DNA of 38,303 nt, from the NCBI GenBank assembly GCA_035634055.1, contig DASQDR010000040.1, positions 1-38,303 of the forward strand. The letters are read 5' to 3'. Source of the DNA: JAICTV01 sp035634055 (GTDB lineage: Bacteria; Planctomycetota; Phycisphaerae; Tepidisphaerales; Tepidisphaeraceae). A model generated the notes under the pieces. That model was not told the DNA's origin. It saw only the letters and a program-made list of their open reading frames with translations, and did no database searches. Position 1 is the stretch's first letter. Each line of letters begins with the position of its first letter. The position numbers and the translations under genes are program-made. Of this stretch, positions 1 to 7,560 are shown one piece after another.

Positions 1-1028
1 TGAACCTCGCCCTGCTCAAGCAACTCTCCGAAGCGCCCGGCGTTCCCGGGCGCGAGGAGCGCGTCCGCGAGATCCTGCGCAAGGAGTTCGACGCCCTCTT
101 CGATGACGTCTCGGTCGATCCGCTCGGAAGCCTGATCGGGCGGAAGCGCGCCGCTTCCGGCGACGCCAAGAAGGTCCTGCTCGCCTGCCACATCGACGAG
201 ATCGGGTTCTACGTCCGCCACGTCGACGACAAGGGGTTCGTCCGCGTCCACAACGTCGGCGGGTTCGACACGCGCAACCTGCTCGCGCGGCGGGTGATGA
301 TCCAGTCCAGCGGCGGCGGCGACCTGCCCGGCCTGCTCAACCCGGCCGGGCGCCCGCTCCACATCGCCAAGGACGAGGAGAAGAAGAAGGTACCGGAGAT
401 CAACGACTTCTTCGTCGACCTGTGCCTGCCGGCGGACGAGGTGAAGCAGAAGGTCCGCGTCGGCGACCCGGTGACGCTCGTTCAGGCGTTCGCCGAGGTC
501 GGGCAGTGCGTGACCGGCAAGTGCCTCGACAACCGCGTGGCCGCGTTCGTCGCGGTCGAGGCGCTGCGCAAGGCGAAGACGCTGAAGTACGACGTGACGC
601 TGGCGGCGACGGTGCAGGAGGAGGTCGGCCTGCGCGGCGCCGGCCCCGCCGCGTACAGCGCCGAGCCCGACATCGCCATCGCCGTCGACACCACCCTTTG
701 CGTCGACACGCCCGGCGTGCCGGAGGACGAGCGGATCACCCGCCAGCACGACGGCGTGGCGCTGACGATCATGGATTCCTCCCTCATCGCAGACCGCGCG
801 CTGGTGGACGATTTCGAGCGCGTGGCCAAGGCGCGCGAGATCCCCTGCCAGTTCAGCATCCTCACCCGCGGCGGCACCGACGCCGGCGCGATGCAGCGCA
901 TCCGCGGCGGCTACCGCGCCATGACGCTTTCCGTGCCAACGCGCTACATCCACACGGTCACCGAATCGGTCAGCAAGAAAGATCTTCAAAGCGCCATCGA
1001 CCTGCTGGCGGCGTGGCTGGAAACGTAG
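1..1028 (+). CDS. M42 family metallo-aminopeptidase, 5' base missing
   Basis: The reading frame opens with TG at base 1, so the A of the ATG lies just outside the window; the protein would be 342 residues, normal for M42 glutamyl/deblocking aminopeptidases. These cytosolic enzymes carry two metals and remove N-terminal residues from short peptides. Visible landmarks are the first metal histidine in LACHIDEIGF (about H64), the bridging aspartate in GKCLDNR (about D177), the catalytic glutamate pair in VQEEVGLRGA (about E207/E208), a metal aspartate in AVDTT (about D230) and the last histidine in PTRYIHTVTE (about H318). The segment between the first histidine and GKCLDNR matches the inserted domain of the family. 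The exact substrate cannot be read from sequence; older annotations call such proteins endoglucanase M. Confidence 0.93.
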   Translation, partial: NLALLKQLSEAPGVPGREERVREILRKEFDALFDDVSVDPLGSLIGRKRAASGDAKKVLLACHIDEIGFYVRHVDDKGFVRVHNVGGFDTRNLLARRVMIQSSGGGDLPGLLNPAGRPLHIAKDEEKKKVPEINDFFVDLCLPADEVKQKVRVGDPVTLVQAFAEVGQCVTGKCLDNRVAAFVAVEALRKAKTLKYDVTLAATVQEEVGLRGAGPAAYSAEPDIAIAVDTTLCVDTPGVPEDERITRQHDGVALTIMDSSLIADRALVDDFERVAKAREIPCQFSILTRGGTDAGAMQRIRGGYRAMTLSVPTRYIHTVTESVSKKDLQSAIDLLAAWLET

Positions 1029-1097
1029 CGGCCACCCGGCTTCGGCGCCCTTTGGCGCGAGCCGGCGCATCCCGTTCCAGGGCGGTGCAGCCACTTC

Positions 1098-1125
1098 TTG
1101 CGTCCGGTGCGCGGCCGCTTAATCT
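1098..1125 (+). promoter_or_regulatory. Candidate sigma-70 promoter of the isomerase gene
   Basis: TTGCGT (1098-1103) and TAATCT (1120-1125) are separated by 16 nt. The ATG at 1133 begins 7 nt after the -10 box, so transcription would start on or next to the start codon. This fits a leaderless mRNA. Inference from sequence only. Confidence 0.4.
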
Positions 1126-1132
1126 TGCGGGG

Positions 1133-1885
1133 ATGCTCTCCGCGCAACTTTACACCCTCCGCGAGTTCACCAAGACCCCCGCCGACATCGCCAGGACGCT
1201 GGCGCGCGTGCGCAAGATCGGCTACCGCGGCGTGCAGTGCTCGGCGCTGGGGCCAGTCGATCCGAAGGAACTGGCGACGATGCTCCAGGGCGAGGGGCTC
1301 ACCTGCGTCGCCACGCACGTCAAGCTCGAAGAGATGGAGGGCGAGCCGCAGCGCGTGATCGACGAACATCACCTCTGGGGCTGCAAGCTCACGGCCGTCG
1401 GCGGGTTCTTTCCCAAGGAAGCCACCGCGCAGACGTGGGTGGATTACGCCGCTCGGTTCAACGCCGTCGCCAAACGGTTCGCCGGCTCCGGCGTGGCCGT
1501 CGGATACCACAATCACAGCCACGAGTTGGCGCACTTCGACGGTAAGCCGGCGCTGGCGATCCTGATCGAGCGGCTCGACCCGTCGGTCTGGTTCGAGATC
1601 GACACCTACTGGATCACCCACGGCGGCGGCGACCCGGCGGCGTGGATCCGCAAGTGCGCCGGCCGCATCCCGGCCGTCCACCTCAAGGACATGCTCATCA
1701 AGCTCGATCGCACGCAGTACATGGCGGAGGTGGGCGAGGGAAACCTCAACTGGCCCGCCATCCTCGACGCCTGCGAGGCCGCCGGCGCCGAGCACCTGCT
1801 GGTCGAGCAGGACACCTGCTACCGCGACCCGTTCGAGTCCATCGAGATCAGCTACCGGAACTTGACGGCGATGGGAGCGGCTTGA
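1133..1885 (+). CDS. Sugar phosphate isomerase/epimerase (AP endonuclease 2-like TIM barrel)
   Basis: This 250-residue protein belongs to the xylose-isomerase-like TIM-barrel superfamily (IolE/IolI/hydroxypyruvate isomerase type). The N-terminus MLSAQLYTLREF is the usual first strand. Likely metal and active-site residues sit in YHNHSHEL, FEIDTYW, VHLKDM, GEGNLNW and LLVEQD, spaced as in the family. Such proteins isomerise or epimerise keto-sugars or inositol intermediates in the cytosol; the substrate is not predictable. The frame is open far upstream, but the family N-terminus and a promoter-like box 7 nt before it favour the ATG at 1133. It follows the M42 gene by about 100 nt and has no functional partner next to it, although two Gfo/Idh/MocA dehydrogenases in the window belong to a family often paired with this one. 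Confidence 0.88.
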   Translation: MLSAQLYTLREFTKTPADIARTLARVRKIGYRGVQCSALGPVDPKELATMLQGEGLTCVATHVKLEEMEGEPQRVIDEHHLWGCKLTAVGGFFPKEATAQTWVDYAARFNAVAKRFAGSGVAVGYHNHSHELAHFDGKPALAILIERLDPSVWFEIDTYWITHGGGDPAAWIRKCAGRIPAVHLKDMLIKLDRTQYMAEVGEGNLNWPAILDACEAAGAEHLLVEQDTCYRDPFESIEISYRNLTAMGAA

Positions 1886-1962
1886 GGCGATGCCGATGAA
1901 CCCCGTGGGGGCGCCGCGCTAGCGCCATGGCCCCGCGACACCCGATTCTTCTGAACGCCGGT

Positions 1963-2067
1963 TCAGGTCGAGCGGATCAGCAGGCTCAGCGCCTGCGCGA
2001 GGAGGAACATGAGGAACGTCAGCCCCGCCGCCAGGAAGGCGGCGTCCATGAAGTTGGTGCGATCCAT
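1963..2067 (-). CDS. Possible 34-residue single-pass membrane peptide
   Basis: On the minus strand an ATG at 2067 opens a 35-codon frame ending in TGA at 1963. The product starts MDRTNFMDAAFLAAG and continues with an almost unbroken hydrophobic stretch of about 20 residues (roughly 9-31), closing with the polar tail IRST. An AAGGGG sequence lies about 10 nt before the ATG, separated by an A-rich spacer. The composition is that of a transmembrane helix with short polar ends, not of a random GC-rich frame, and it fills the gap between two plus-strand genes. I know no named family for it. Conservation in relatives would decide whether it is real. Confidence 0.42.
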   Translation of the reverse strand: MDRTNFMDAAFLAAGLTFLMFLLAQALSLLIRST

Positions 2068-2178
2068 TCTTTTTTGCCCCTTGCGTTGCAGCCCGCGGCG
2101 GAAAATATCAAATCGCCCGTCCGCCGTCACGCGCCGCGCCCGCCGCGCGAATAGAAAGTTCTGCTATCATCCGCGCCC

Positions 2179-2829
2179 GTGAGTAACCCGTTTAACACCG
2201 GCGATCCCTCGCCGCAGCAACCGCCGCAACAACCGCCGCAGCAGCACTTCTCCGCGCGCGTCCCGGAGAAGGTGGGCCGCGGCGTCTACTGCACGGGGCA
2301 GATCATCCACGACTCGCCCAAGGAATTCGTCATCGACTTCCTCCAGGGGCTCAACCGCCCGTTCCAGGTGGTGGCGCGGGTGGTGATGGCGCCGCAGACG
2401 ATGCTCGAGTTCATCTCGACGTTTCAGCAGAACCTGGACAACTACGTGCGGCAGTTCGGGCCGCCGACGATGCCCAACACCCCGCCGCCGGACCGCCGCC
2501 CGGGGATCGAGGAGATCTACGAGCACTACAAGCTTGCCGACGACGCCCACAGCGGCACCTACTGCAACACGGTGATCATCGGCCACGCCCCCACCGAGTT
2601 CCTGTTCGACTTCGCGACGGCGTTTTACCCCAGCGCGGCGATCGGCGCGCGGGTGATCCTGCCGGCGGGGCAGGCGCCGAAGTTCCTCAACACGCTGCGC
2701 GGGAGCATGCAGCAGTTCCAGCAGCGGCACGCGGGGCAGCCCGCGCCGCCGCAGCCACAACTGCCGCAGCCGCCCGGCCAGCCGCCCGCCGGCGCGCCGC
2801 CGCAGCAACCGCCCCCCGGAATCGACTGA
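2179..2829 (+). CDS. Protein with two DUF3467 domains
   Basis: The 216-residue product has two tandem copies of a domain that fits DUF3467, a small domain of unknown function. Copy 1 (about residues 30-95) includes SPKEFVIDFLQGL, VARVVMAPQTM and the QNLDNYVRQFG tail. Copy 2 (about 125-200) includes APTEFLFDFATAF, GARVILPAGQA and a helix ending QQFQQRHAG. Both termini are low-complexity Pro/Gln. Most family members I recall have one copy, so this looks like an internal duplication that could form an intramolecular dimer (inference). The start is GTG with no Shine-Dalgarno sequence; TATCAT ends 8 nt before it. It is followed after 40 nt by the antiporter gene, with a small hairpin between them. 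Confidence 0.82.
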   Translation: MSNPFNTGDPSPQQPPQQPPQQHFSARVPEKVGRGVYCTGQIIHDSPKEFVIDFLQGLNRPFQVVARVVMAPQTMLEFISTFQQNLDNYVRQFGPPTMPNTPPPDRRPGIEEIYEHYKLADDAHSGTYCNTVIIGHAPTEFLFDFATAFYPSAAIGARVILPAGQAPKFLNTLRGSMQQFQQRHAGQPAPPQPQLPQPPGQPPAGAPPQQPPPGID

Positions 2830-2833
2830 TTCT

Positions 2834-2849
2834 GCCCCGCTCACGGGGC
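2834..2849 (+). terminator. Short GC hairpin after the DUF3467 gene
   Basis: GCCCCG and CGGGGC form a 6-bp stem around the loop CTCA, 5 nt after the DUF3467 stop and 20 nt before the antiporter start. There is no T tract, so it may attenuate rather than terminate. Confidence 0.25.
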
Positions 2850-2869
2850 GCGCGCGCCGCTCGCCGCTC

Positions 2870-4420
2870 ATGCACACCACGGAGATCATTCTCGGCCTGC
2901 TCACCGCCGTCGCCGCGCTCGCGTGGCTGGCGAGCCGGCTGCGCGTGCCGTACCCGATCCTGCTGGTGCTCGGGGGGCTCGGCCTGTCGTTCGTCCCGCA
3001 CCTGCCGCGGATCGAGCTGAACCCCGAGCACGTCTTCCTGCTGTTCCTCCCGCCGATCCTCTATTACGCCGCCACGCAAACGTCGTGGCGCGACTTCCGG
3101 GCCAACCTTCGGCCGATCACGCTGCTGGCGGTCGGGCTGGTGCTGTTCTGCACCGTCGCCGTCGCCTACGCGGCGCACCAACTGGTCCCGGGGCTCTCGT
3201 GGGCGAGCGCGTTCGTGCTGGGGGCGATCATCAGCCCGCCCGACGCGGTGGCCGCCACCGCCATCCTCCAGCGGCTGCGCGTCCCGCGGCGCGTGCTGAC
3301 GGTGCTGGAGGGGGAAAGCCTGATCAATGACGCGACCGCCCTGGTGACCTACCAGTTCGCCGTCGCCGCCGCCGTCACCGGCGCGTTCTCGCCCGCCGGT
3401 GCGATGCTGAAGTTCGTCGTCGCCGGCGGCGGCGGCGTGATCTTCGGGTTGCTGGTCGGCATCGTCGTGGTCTGGGTTCGCCCGCGCATCCGGGACAGCG
3501 CGGTGGAGAACGTCGTCGCCCTGCTCATCCCCTACATCGCGTACCTGCCGGCGGACCGCGCCGGACTTTCCGGCGTGCTGGCGGTGGTCACCTGCGGCAT
3601 CTACCTCTCGCGCCGCATCGGTCGCATCACCACCGCCCAGGTGCGGCTGCGCACGTTCGCCGTCTGGGAGGCGTTCATCTTCCTGCTCAACGGCGTCGTC
3701 TTCATCCTCATCGGCTTGCAGATCTCGCGCATCTGGAAGGACCTGTCGCCGAGCTGGCTGTGGTACGCGACGGTCATCAGCATCGTCGCGATCCTGGCGC
3801 GCATGGCGTGGGTGTTCCCCGCGGCGTACGTGCCGCGATGGATCGTGCCGGGGCTGCGGCAGCGCGACCCGGTGCCCGCCTTTTCCTTCATCTTCCTCAT
3901 CGCCTGGACGCAGATGCGCGGCGTCGTGTCGCTCGCCGCCGCGCTGGCGCTGCCGCTGACCATGCCGCGGGGGGACCGCGACCTGATCCTGTTCATCACC
4001 TTCGGCGTCATCCTCATCACCCTCGTCGGCCAGGGCGTCACCCTGCCGGCGATGATCCGCGCGCTGAAGCTCGACGTCGGCCCGGACGAGACCGAGGACG
4101 AGGAAGTGACCGCCCGCTACCTCGCGGCGCTGGCGGCGATCGAGCGGCTGGACGCGCTGGGCGCCGCCAACGGCGACGCCGCCGCCATGCTCCAGCGCCT
4201 GCGCGCGACCTACGACGACCGCCTGAGCTACTACAGCCGCCTGATGAATCCTGACGGCCACGACCTGCTCACCTGCGAGACCGGCGAGCAGGCGATCCAC
4301 CAGGCCATCGCCGCCCAGCGCGACATGCTCCTGCGCCTGCGCGACCAGGGGACCATTGGCGACGACGTGCTAAGGCTCGTCGAGCAGGAGCTGGATCATG
4401 AGGAATCGACGATTCGGTGA
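2870..4420 (+). CDS. CPA1-family Na+/H+ antiporter (NhaP/NHE type)
   Basis: The 516-residue protein has about 12 hydrophobic segments over residues 1-395, followed by a charged cytoplasmic tail of about 120 residues. Family landmarks are LPPILYYAA, the ion-site region IISPPDAVAATAI, EGESLINDATALV, and WTQMRGVVSLAAALALP near the end of the membrane domain. CPA1 exchangers swap external protons for internal Na+ (or K+) across the inner membrane and serve pH and salt homeostasis. The tail contains alternating acidic and Arg/Leu-rich helices, likely regulatory. The start ATG gives the typical short N-terminus IILGLLTAVAALAWLA. It ends 9 nt before rsmH, so the two are probably co-transcribed, an unusual pairing. 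Confidence 0.93.
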   Translation: MHTTEIILGLLTAVAALAWLASRLRVPYPILLVLGGLGLSFVPHLPRIELNPEHVFLLFLPPILYYAATQTSWRDFRANLRPITLLAVGLVLFCTVAVAYAAHQLVPGLSWASAFVLGAIISPPDAVAATAILQRLRVPRRVLTVLEGESLINDATALVTYQFAVAAAVTGAFSPAGAMLKFVVAGGGGVIFGLLVGIVVVWVRPRIRDSAVENVVALLIPYIAYLPADRAGLSGVLAVVTCGIYLSRRIGRITTAQVRLRTFAVWEAFIFLLNGVVFILIGLQISRIWKDLSPSWLWYATVISIVAILARMAWVFPAAYVPRWIVPGLRQRDPVPAFSFIFLIAWTQMRGVVSLAAALALPLTMPRGDRDLILFITFGVILITLVGQGVTLPAMIRALKLDVGPDETEDEEVTARYLAALAAIERLDALGAANGDAAAMLQRLRATYDDRLSYYSRLMNPDGHDLLTCETGEQAIHQAIAAQRDMLLRLRDQGTIGDDVLRLVEQELDHEESTIR

Positions 4421-4429
4421 GGCGGCCGC

Positions 4430-5392
4430 ATGAAGCGCCTCCGCCACATCCCCGTCCTCCTCGACGCGGTGCTCCAGGTCTTCGCGCCACGCCCGGGCCA
4501 GACAATCGTCGATTGCACGCTTGGTCTCGGCGGGCACTCAGCGGAGCTGCTCAATCGCGTCCGGCCGGGCGGGCGGCTGATCGGCCTGGACTTCGACGTT
4601 GGCAACATCGAGCGGGCCCGCGCGGTGCTGGAGCGCGTGGGCGGATTGTTCTCGCTGCACCACTCCAACTTTGCCGCGCTGCCGAAGGTGCTGGCGAGCG
4701 AGGGGATCGAGCGGGTGGACGCGATCCTGGCCGACGTGGGCGTCGCCAGCCCGCAGATCGACGACCCGGCGCGCGGCTTTTCCTACCGCCGCCCGGGGCC
4801 CCTCGACATGCGGATGGACCCGACGCGCGGCGAGCCGGCTTCCGCCCTGGTCAACCGCATGTGCGAGCGCGACCTGGCGGACGCGCTGCTCGAGCTGGGC
4901 GACGAGACCGACGCGCCAGCGATCGCGCGGCTGATCGTGCGGCAGCGCAAGGTGAAGCCGATCGAGACGACGCAGGACCTCGTCGCCATCGTGTGCGAGG
5001 CCCGCGACTTCACCCTGCAGCGCGCCGCCGGCGCCAAGCTGCACCCGGCCGCGCGGACGTTCCAGGCGCTGCGGATGCTGGTCAACCGCGAATTGGGCAA
5101 CCTCCAGCGCCTGCTCGACGTCGCCCCGCACCACCTCTCGCCAGGCGGGCGGATCGCCATCATCAGCTTCCACAGCGGCGAGGACCGCCTGGTCAAGAAA
5201 GCCTTCCGCGACGGCCTGCGGGCGGGCATCTATGACGACGCCTCGCCCGATCCCGTCACCGCCACTGAAGCAGAAGTCCACGGCAACCCGCGCTCTCGCT
5301 CCGCCAAGCTCCGCTGGGCGCAGCGCTCGGCCGAACCGGCGGAGTTAGCCACCGATGGGGCACCGATGGACACCGATGGAAGACAAGGATGA
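4430..5392 (+). CDS. rsmH: 16S rRNA (cytosine(1402)-N4)-methyltransferase
   Basis: RsmH (MraW) uses S-adenosylmethionine to methylate N4 of C1402 in the 16S rRNA P site. The family signatures are all present: HIPVLLDAVL near the N-terminus, the SAM-binding loop DCTLGLGGHS (about 29-37), DVGVASPQIDDPARGFSY, GPLDMRMDP, HPAARTFQALRM, NREL and GGRIAIISFHSGEDR. Length (320 residues) is normal. It normally sits at the head of the dcw (division and cell wall) cluster; here it follows an antiporter and no ftsL, ftsI or mur gene is near. The last 16 or so residues (ATDGAPMDTDGRQG region) are encoded by the left arm of a dispersed repeat, so the C-terminus was probably rewritten by repeat insertion (inference). 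Confidence 0.95.
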   Translation: MKRLRHIPVLLDAVLQVFAPRPGQTIVDCTLGLGGHSAELLNRVRPGGRLIGLDFDVGNIERARAVLERVGGLFSLHHSNFAALPKVLASEGIERVDAILADVGVASPQIDDPARGFSYRRPGPLDMRMDPTRGEPASALVNRMCERDLADALLELGDETDAPAIARLIVRQRKVKPIETTQDLVAIVCEARDFTLQRAAGAKLHPAARTFQALRMLVNRELGNLQRLLDVAPHHLSPGGRIAIISFHSGEDRLVKKAFRDGLRAGIYDDASPDPVTATEAEVHGNPRSRSAKLRWAQRSAEPAELATDGAPMDTDGRQG

Positions 5393-5525
5393 AGGCGGAA
5401 GGATGAAGGATGAAGCCCTCTGACTCGGCGTCTTGGTTCATCTTCATCTGTGGTCGTCTGTTCGCAATCTGTGGCTAAGTTCTCTTCTCTTCATCGGTGT
5501 CCATCGGTGCCCCATCGGTGGCTAA
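5345..5525. repeat. Dispersed inverted repeat (CACCGATGG type) between convergent genes
   Basis: The left arm (5345-5383) and the right arm (5488-5525) are near-perfect reverse complements of about 38 nt, differing by one inserted G. Each arm has three iterations of a CACCGATGG-like unit and ends in the TTAGCC/GGCTAA box. The roughly 100-nt middle is purine-rich on its left side (AAGGATGAAGG iterations) and pyrimidine-rich with CATCTGTGG-type units on its right. The rsmH stop at 5390-5392 lies just past the left arm, and the DUF72 stop (5522-5524) lies inside the right arm. I recall the same SVPHRWL-coding repeat from many environmental genomes; copy number here cannot be seen from one window. 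Confidence 0.85.
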
Positions 5526-6277
5526 TTTTTTTGCAACTCCGCCATGGGCGCGACCGCGCCCCGTTTCAGCAGCTTTGCCAAGGTCTTGGCATTATGGATG
5601 GCGTGGGCGTCGCGGTCGTTGTCGAAGTAGATCCAGACTTCCTCCGCGCCGCTGTCGCGGATGCGCGCGGCCCAGGCGGAAAGTTCTTCGTTGCTGTAGT
5701 CGTGGCGGTACCAGCGCGACGTGCCGTGCAGGCGCAGGTAGGCGCGGCCGTGGGAGACGATCAGCTTGTCCGGCAGCCGCGGGGCGCTCACCGTGCACAT
5801 GATCGCGCGCGCCTTGCGGACGGCGCGGTAGGTGTCGGCGTTCCACCAGCTCTTGTGGCGGAACTCGATCACGTTGCGGTAGCGCGGGTCCAGGTGCTTG
5901 AGCACCTTCGCCAGCCGAGTCTTGGTGTAGCGGAAGCTCGGCGGGAACTGGAACAGGAAGCACGCCAGCCGGTCGCCCAGCGGCTCGGCCACGTCGAGGT
6001 AGAACTGCTCGACGAGCATCTTCACGCCGTCCATGCGGAAGTCGTGCGTGATCATCCGGTTAACCTTGATGCTGTACGAAAACCGCCGCGGCGCCTGGCG
6101 GATCCAGCACTGGACGGAGGATCGCTTCGGCCAGGAATAGAACGGCGCGTTCAGCTCGCACGTGGCGAAGTGCTTGGTGTAGTGCTCGAACCAACGGTGG
6201 GTGGGGCAGCCCTCCGGGTAAAACGTCCCGCGCCATCCCCAGTAGAACCACCCGGAACAGCCGATGTGCACCTTCAT
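5522..6277 (-). CDS. DUF72 (YecE-like) family protein
   Basis: The 251-residue product matches the DUF72 TIM-barrel family: N-terminal IGCSGWFYWGWRGTFYP, the ELNAPFYSWP strand, FLFQFPPSF, the IEFRHKSWW motif, YLRLHG and a C-terminal VWIYFDNDRDAHAI. The biochemical role of the family is unknown. The frame is open to 6415, but the extra 46 residues are translated from a dispersed repeat (an NRRWTRINAD string), so the start at MKVHIGCSGW (6277) is chosen. It is convergent with rsmH; its last codons (LQKN and the stop) run into the right arm of the inverted repeat. It lies downstream of the Gfo/Idh/MocA gene on the same strand, with a repeat between them. Confidence 0.88.
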   Translation of the reverse strand: MKVHIGCSGWFYWGWRGTFYPEGCPTHRWFEHYTKHFATCELNAPFYSWPKRSSVQCWIRQAPRRFSYSIKVNRMITHDFRMDGVKMLVEQFYLDVAEPLGDRLACFLFQFPPSFRYTKTRLAKVLKHLDPRYRNVIEFRHKSWWNADTYRAVRKARAIMCTVSAPRLPDKLIVSHGRAYLRLHGTSRWYRHDYSNEELSAWAARIRDSGAEEVWIYFDNDRDAHAIHNAKTLAKLLKRGAVAPMAELQKN

Positions 6278-6326
6278 CGCAGCCGGAGTACACGCAACGG
6301 GCGCGCCAGGAGTGAGCAACGGCGCG

Positions 6327-6414
6327 TGAACGTAGATAAGCGCAGGTGGAGGCAGATCAGAGAGTCGCGATCTGCTCGTTGCGTCTGCGTTGATCCGCGT
6401 CCATCTGCGGTTCA
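6327..6414. repeat. Degenerate inverted repeat of a second dispersed family
   Basis: The right part (about 6378-6414) reads on the minus strand TGAACCGCAGATGGACGC and continues with an AACGCAGA unit. The left part (about 6327-6360) is a decayed copy in the opposite orientation (TGAACGTAGATAAGCGCAGG). Together they form an imperfect hairpin around the centre GAGTCGCGATCTGC. The TGA of the Gfo/Idh/MocA gene (6412-6414) is the outer end of the repeat. Similar NRRWTRINAD-coding repeats are frequent in planctomycete and verrucomicrobial gaps (from memory). Confidence 0.6.
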
Positions 6415-7527
6415 ATCGTCCAAGATGCCGAACGGCAGGTGCGCGGGCATGGGGGCGGGCTTCTCGTAAGCGATGCTCGGTGAGATCGCGCGGCCGGTGT
6501 CGGAGGAGTCATGGAAACCGGCCATCAGGTCCAGCACGGCGAACGCCTGATCGGCGCTGCACCGGTGCTTTCGGCCGGAGCGGACCGCCTGCGCCATGTC
6601 CGCCAGCCCGACGCTCCGCCCGTAGCCGGTCACGAACGCGTGCGGCACCTCGCGCCATTCCTCGTCCCCGGCGAGGCGCACGTGCACCGGCCCGTCGAAC
6701 TGGTTGGGATCGGGTACCTTGAGCGTCCCATCGGTGCCAAAAATGGTGATTGGCTGCTTGCCGCCGAACTCGCCGAAGCGCGTGGCGAAGGTCTGGATGA
6801 TCGTGCCGATGGCGCCCTGCTCGAACTCCATCATCCCGCAGACGTGGTCGGCCGTCTCCACGCTGATCTTCGTTCCCTTCTTCGGCTCGCTGGTGATGAC
6901 GCGGTCCGGGATCTGGATGCCAGCCATCCCGCTGATGCGCTTGACCGGGCCCAGGAGGTTGAGCAGCGCGGTGAGGTAGTACGGACCCATGTCGAACATC
7001 GGCCCGCCCCCTTTTTCGTAGTAAAACTGCGGGCTGGGGTGCCACGATTCGTGTCCGCGCGAGAGCATGAAGGCGGTGAAGGCGACCGGCCGCCCGATCG
7101 TGCCGACCTCGATCATCTTGCGCGCGGTCTGGATGCCGGCGCCCATGAAGGTGTCGGGCGCGCAGCCGACGCGGAGGTTCTTTCGCGCCGCCGCCTCGAG
7201 CAGCCGGCGGCCCTCCTCGCGGTCGATGCCCAGCGGCTTCTCGGCGTAGGTGTGCTTGCCCGCCTCGATCGCGCGCATGGCGATGGGCGCGTGGGCCTTG
7301 GGGACCGTCAGGTTCAGGACGACCTCGATCGACTCGTCGCGCAGCAGGTCGTCCACGCCGCAGACGCGCGGGATGGAGAACTCCTGCGCCTTGCGCTTGG
7401 CCGCGTCCAGGTTCACGTCCGCGCAGGCGACCATCTCGACGGCCGGGAAGTTCCGGGCCATCCCGAGGTACGCGCCGCTGATCGCCCCGGTGCCGATGAC
7501 GCCAACGCGGACTTTACCTGCTGCCAT
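6412..7527 (-). CDS. Gfo/Idh/MocA family NAD(P)-dependent oxidoreductase
   Basis: The 371-residue product opens with the Rossmann fold (VRVGVIGTGAISGAYLG, GxGxxG type), followed by the acidic strand ACADVN and the conserved EKPLGID, whose lysine is the usual catalytic residue. The C-terminal alpha/beta domain (about 125-340) carries GGGPMFDMGPYYLTALLNLLG, with the HxxD-type histidine of many relatives replaced by a tyrosine (DMGPYYL). The family oxidises sugars, inositols or their derivatives; the substrate is not predictable. The start ATG has no clear Shine-Dalgarno sequence but has a TAACGT box 7 nt upstream. It lies 33 nt downstream of the small membrane protein gene, on the same strand. 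Confidence 0.9.
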   Translation of the reverse strand: MAAGKVRVGVIGTGAISGAYLGMARNFPAVEMVACADVNLDAAKRKAQEFSIPRVCGVDDLLRDESIEVVLNLTVPKAHAPIAMRAIEAGKHTYAEKPLGIDREEGRRLLEAAARKNLRVGCAPDTFMGAGIQTARKMIEVGTIGRPVAFTAFMLSRGHESWHPSPQFYYEKGGGPMFDMGPYYLTALLNLLGPVKRISGMAGIQIPDRVITSEPKKGTKISVETADHVCGMMEFEQGAIGTIIQTFATRFGEFGGKQPITIFGTDGTLKVPDPNQFDGPVHVRLAGDEEWREVPHAFVTGYGRSVGLADMAQAVRSGRKHRCSADQAFAVLDLMAGFHDSSDTGRAISPSIAYEKPAPMPAHLPFGILDD

Positions 7528-7560
7528 GGGCGGAACGTTAGCCGATGCGCACGCAGGCGA

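Noticed and set aside
1927..2154. A 75-codon plus-strand frame
   Set aside because: Charged, domain-free, no ribosome binding site, and overlaps the better membrane-peptide frame on the minus strand.
2687..4300. A 537-codon minus-strand frame opposite the antiporter gene
   Set aside because: Low-complexity Arg/Asp/Gln-rich shadow; the plus strand encodes clear membrane segments.
5450..6469. A 339-codon plus-strand frame starting in the inverted repeat
   Set aside because: Its start is repeat sequence and the rest is the antisense shadow of the DUF72 gene.
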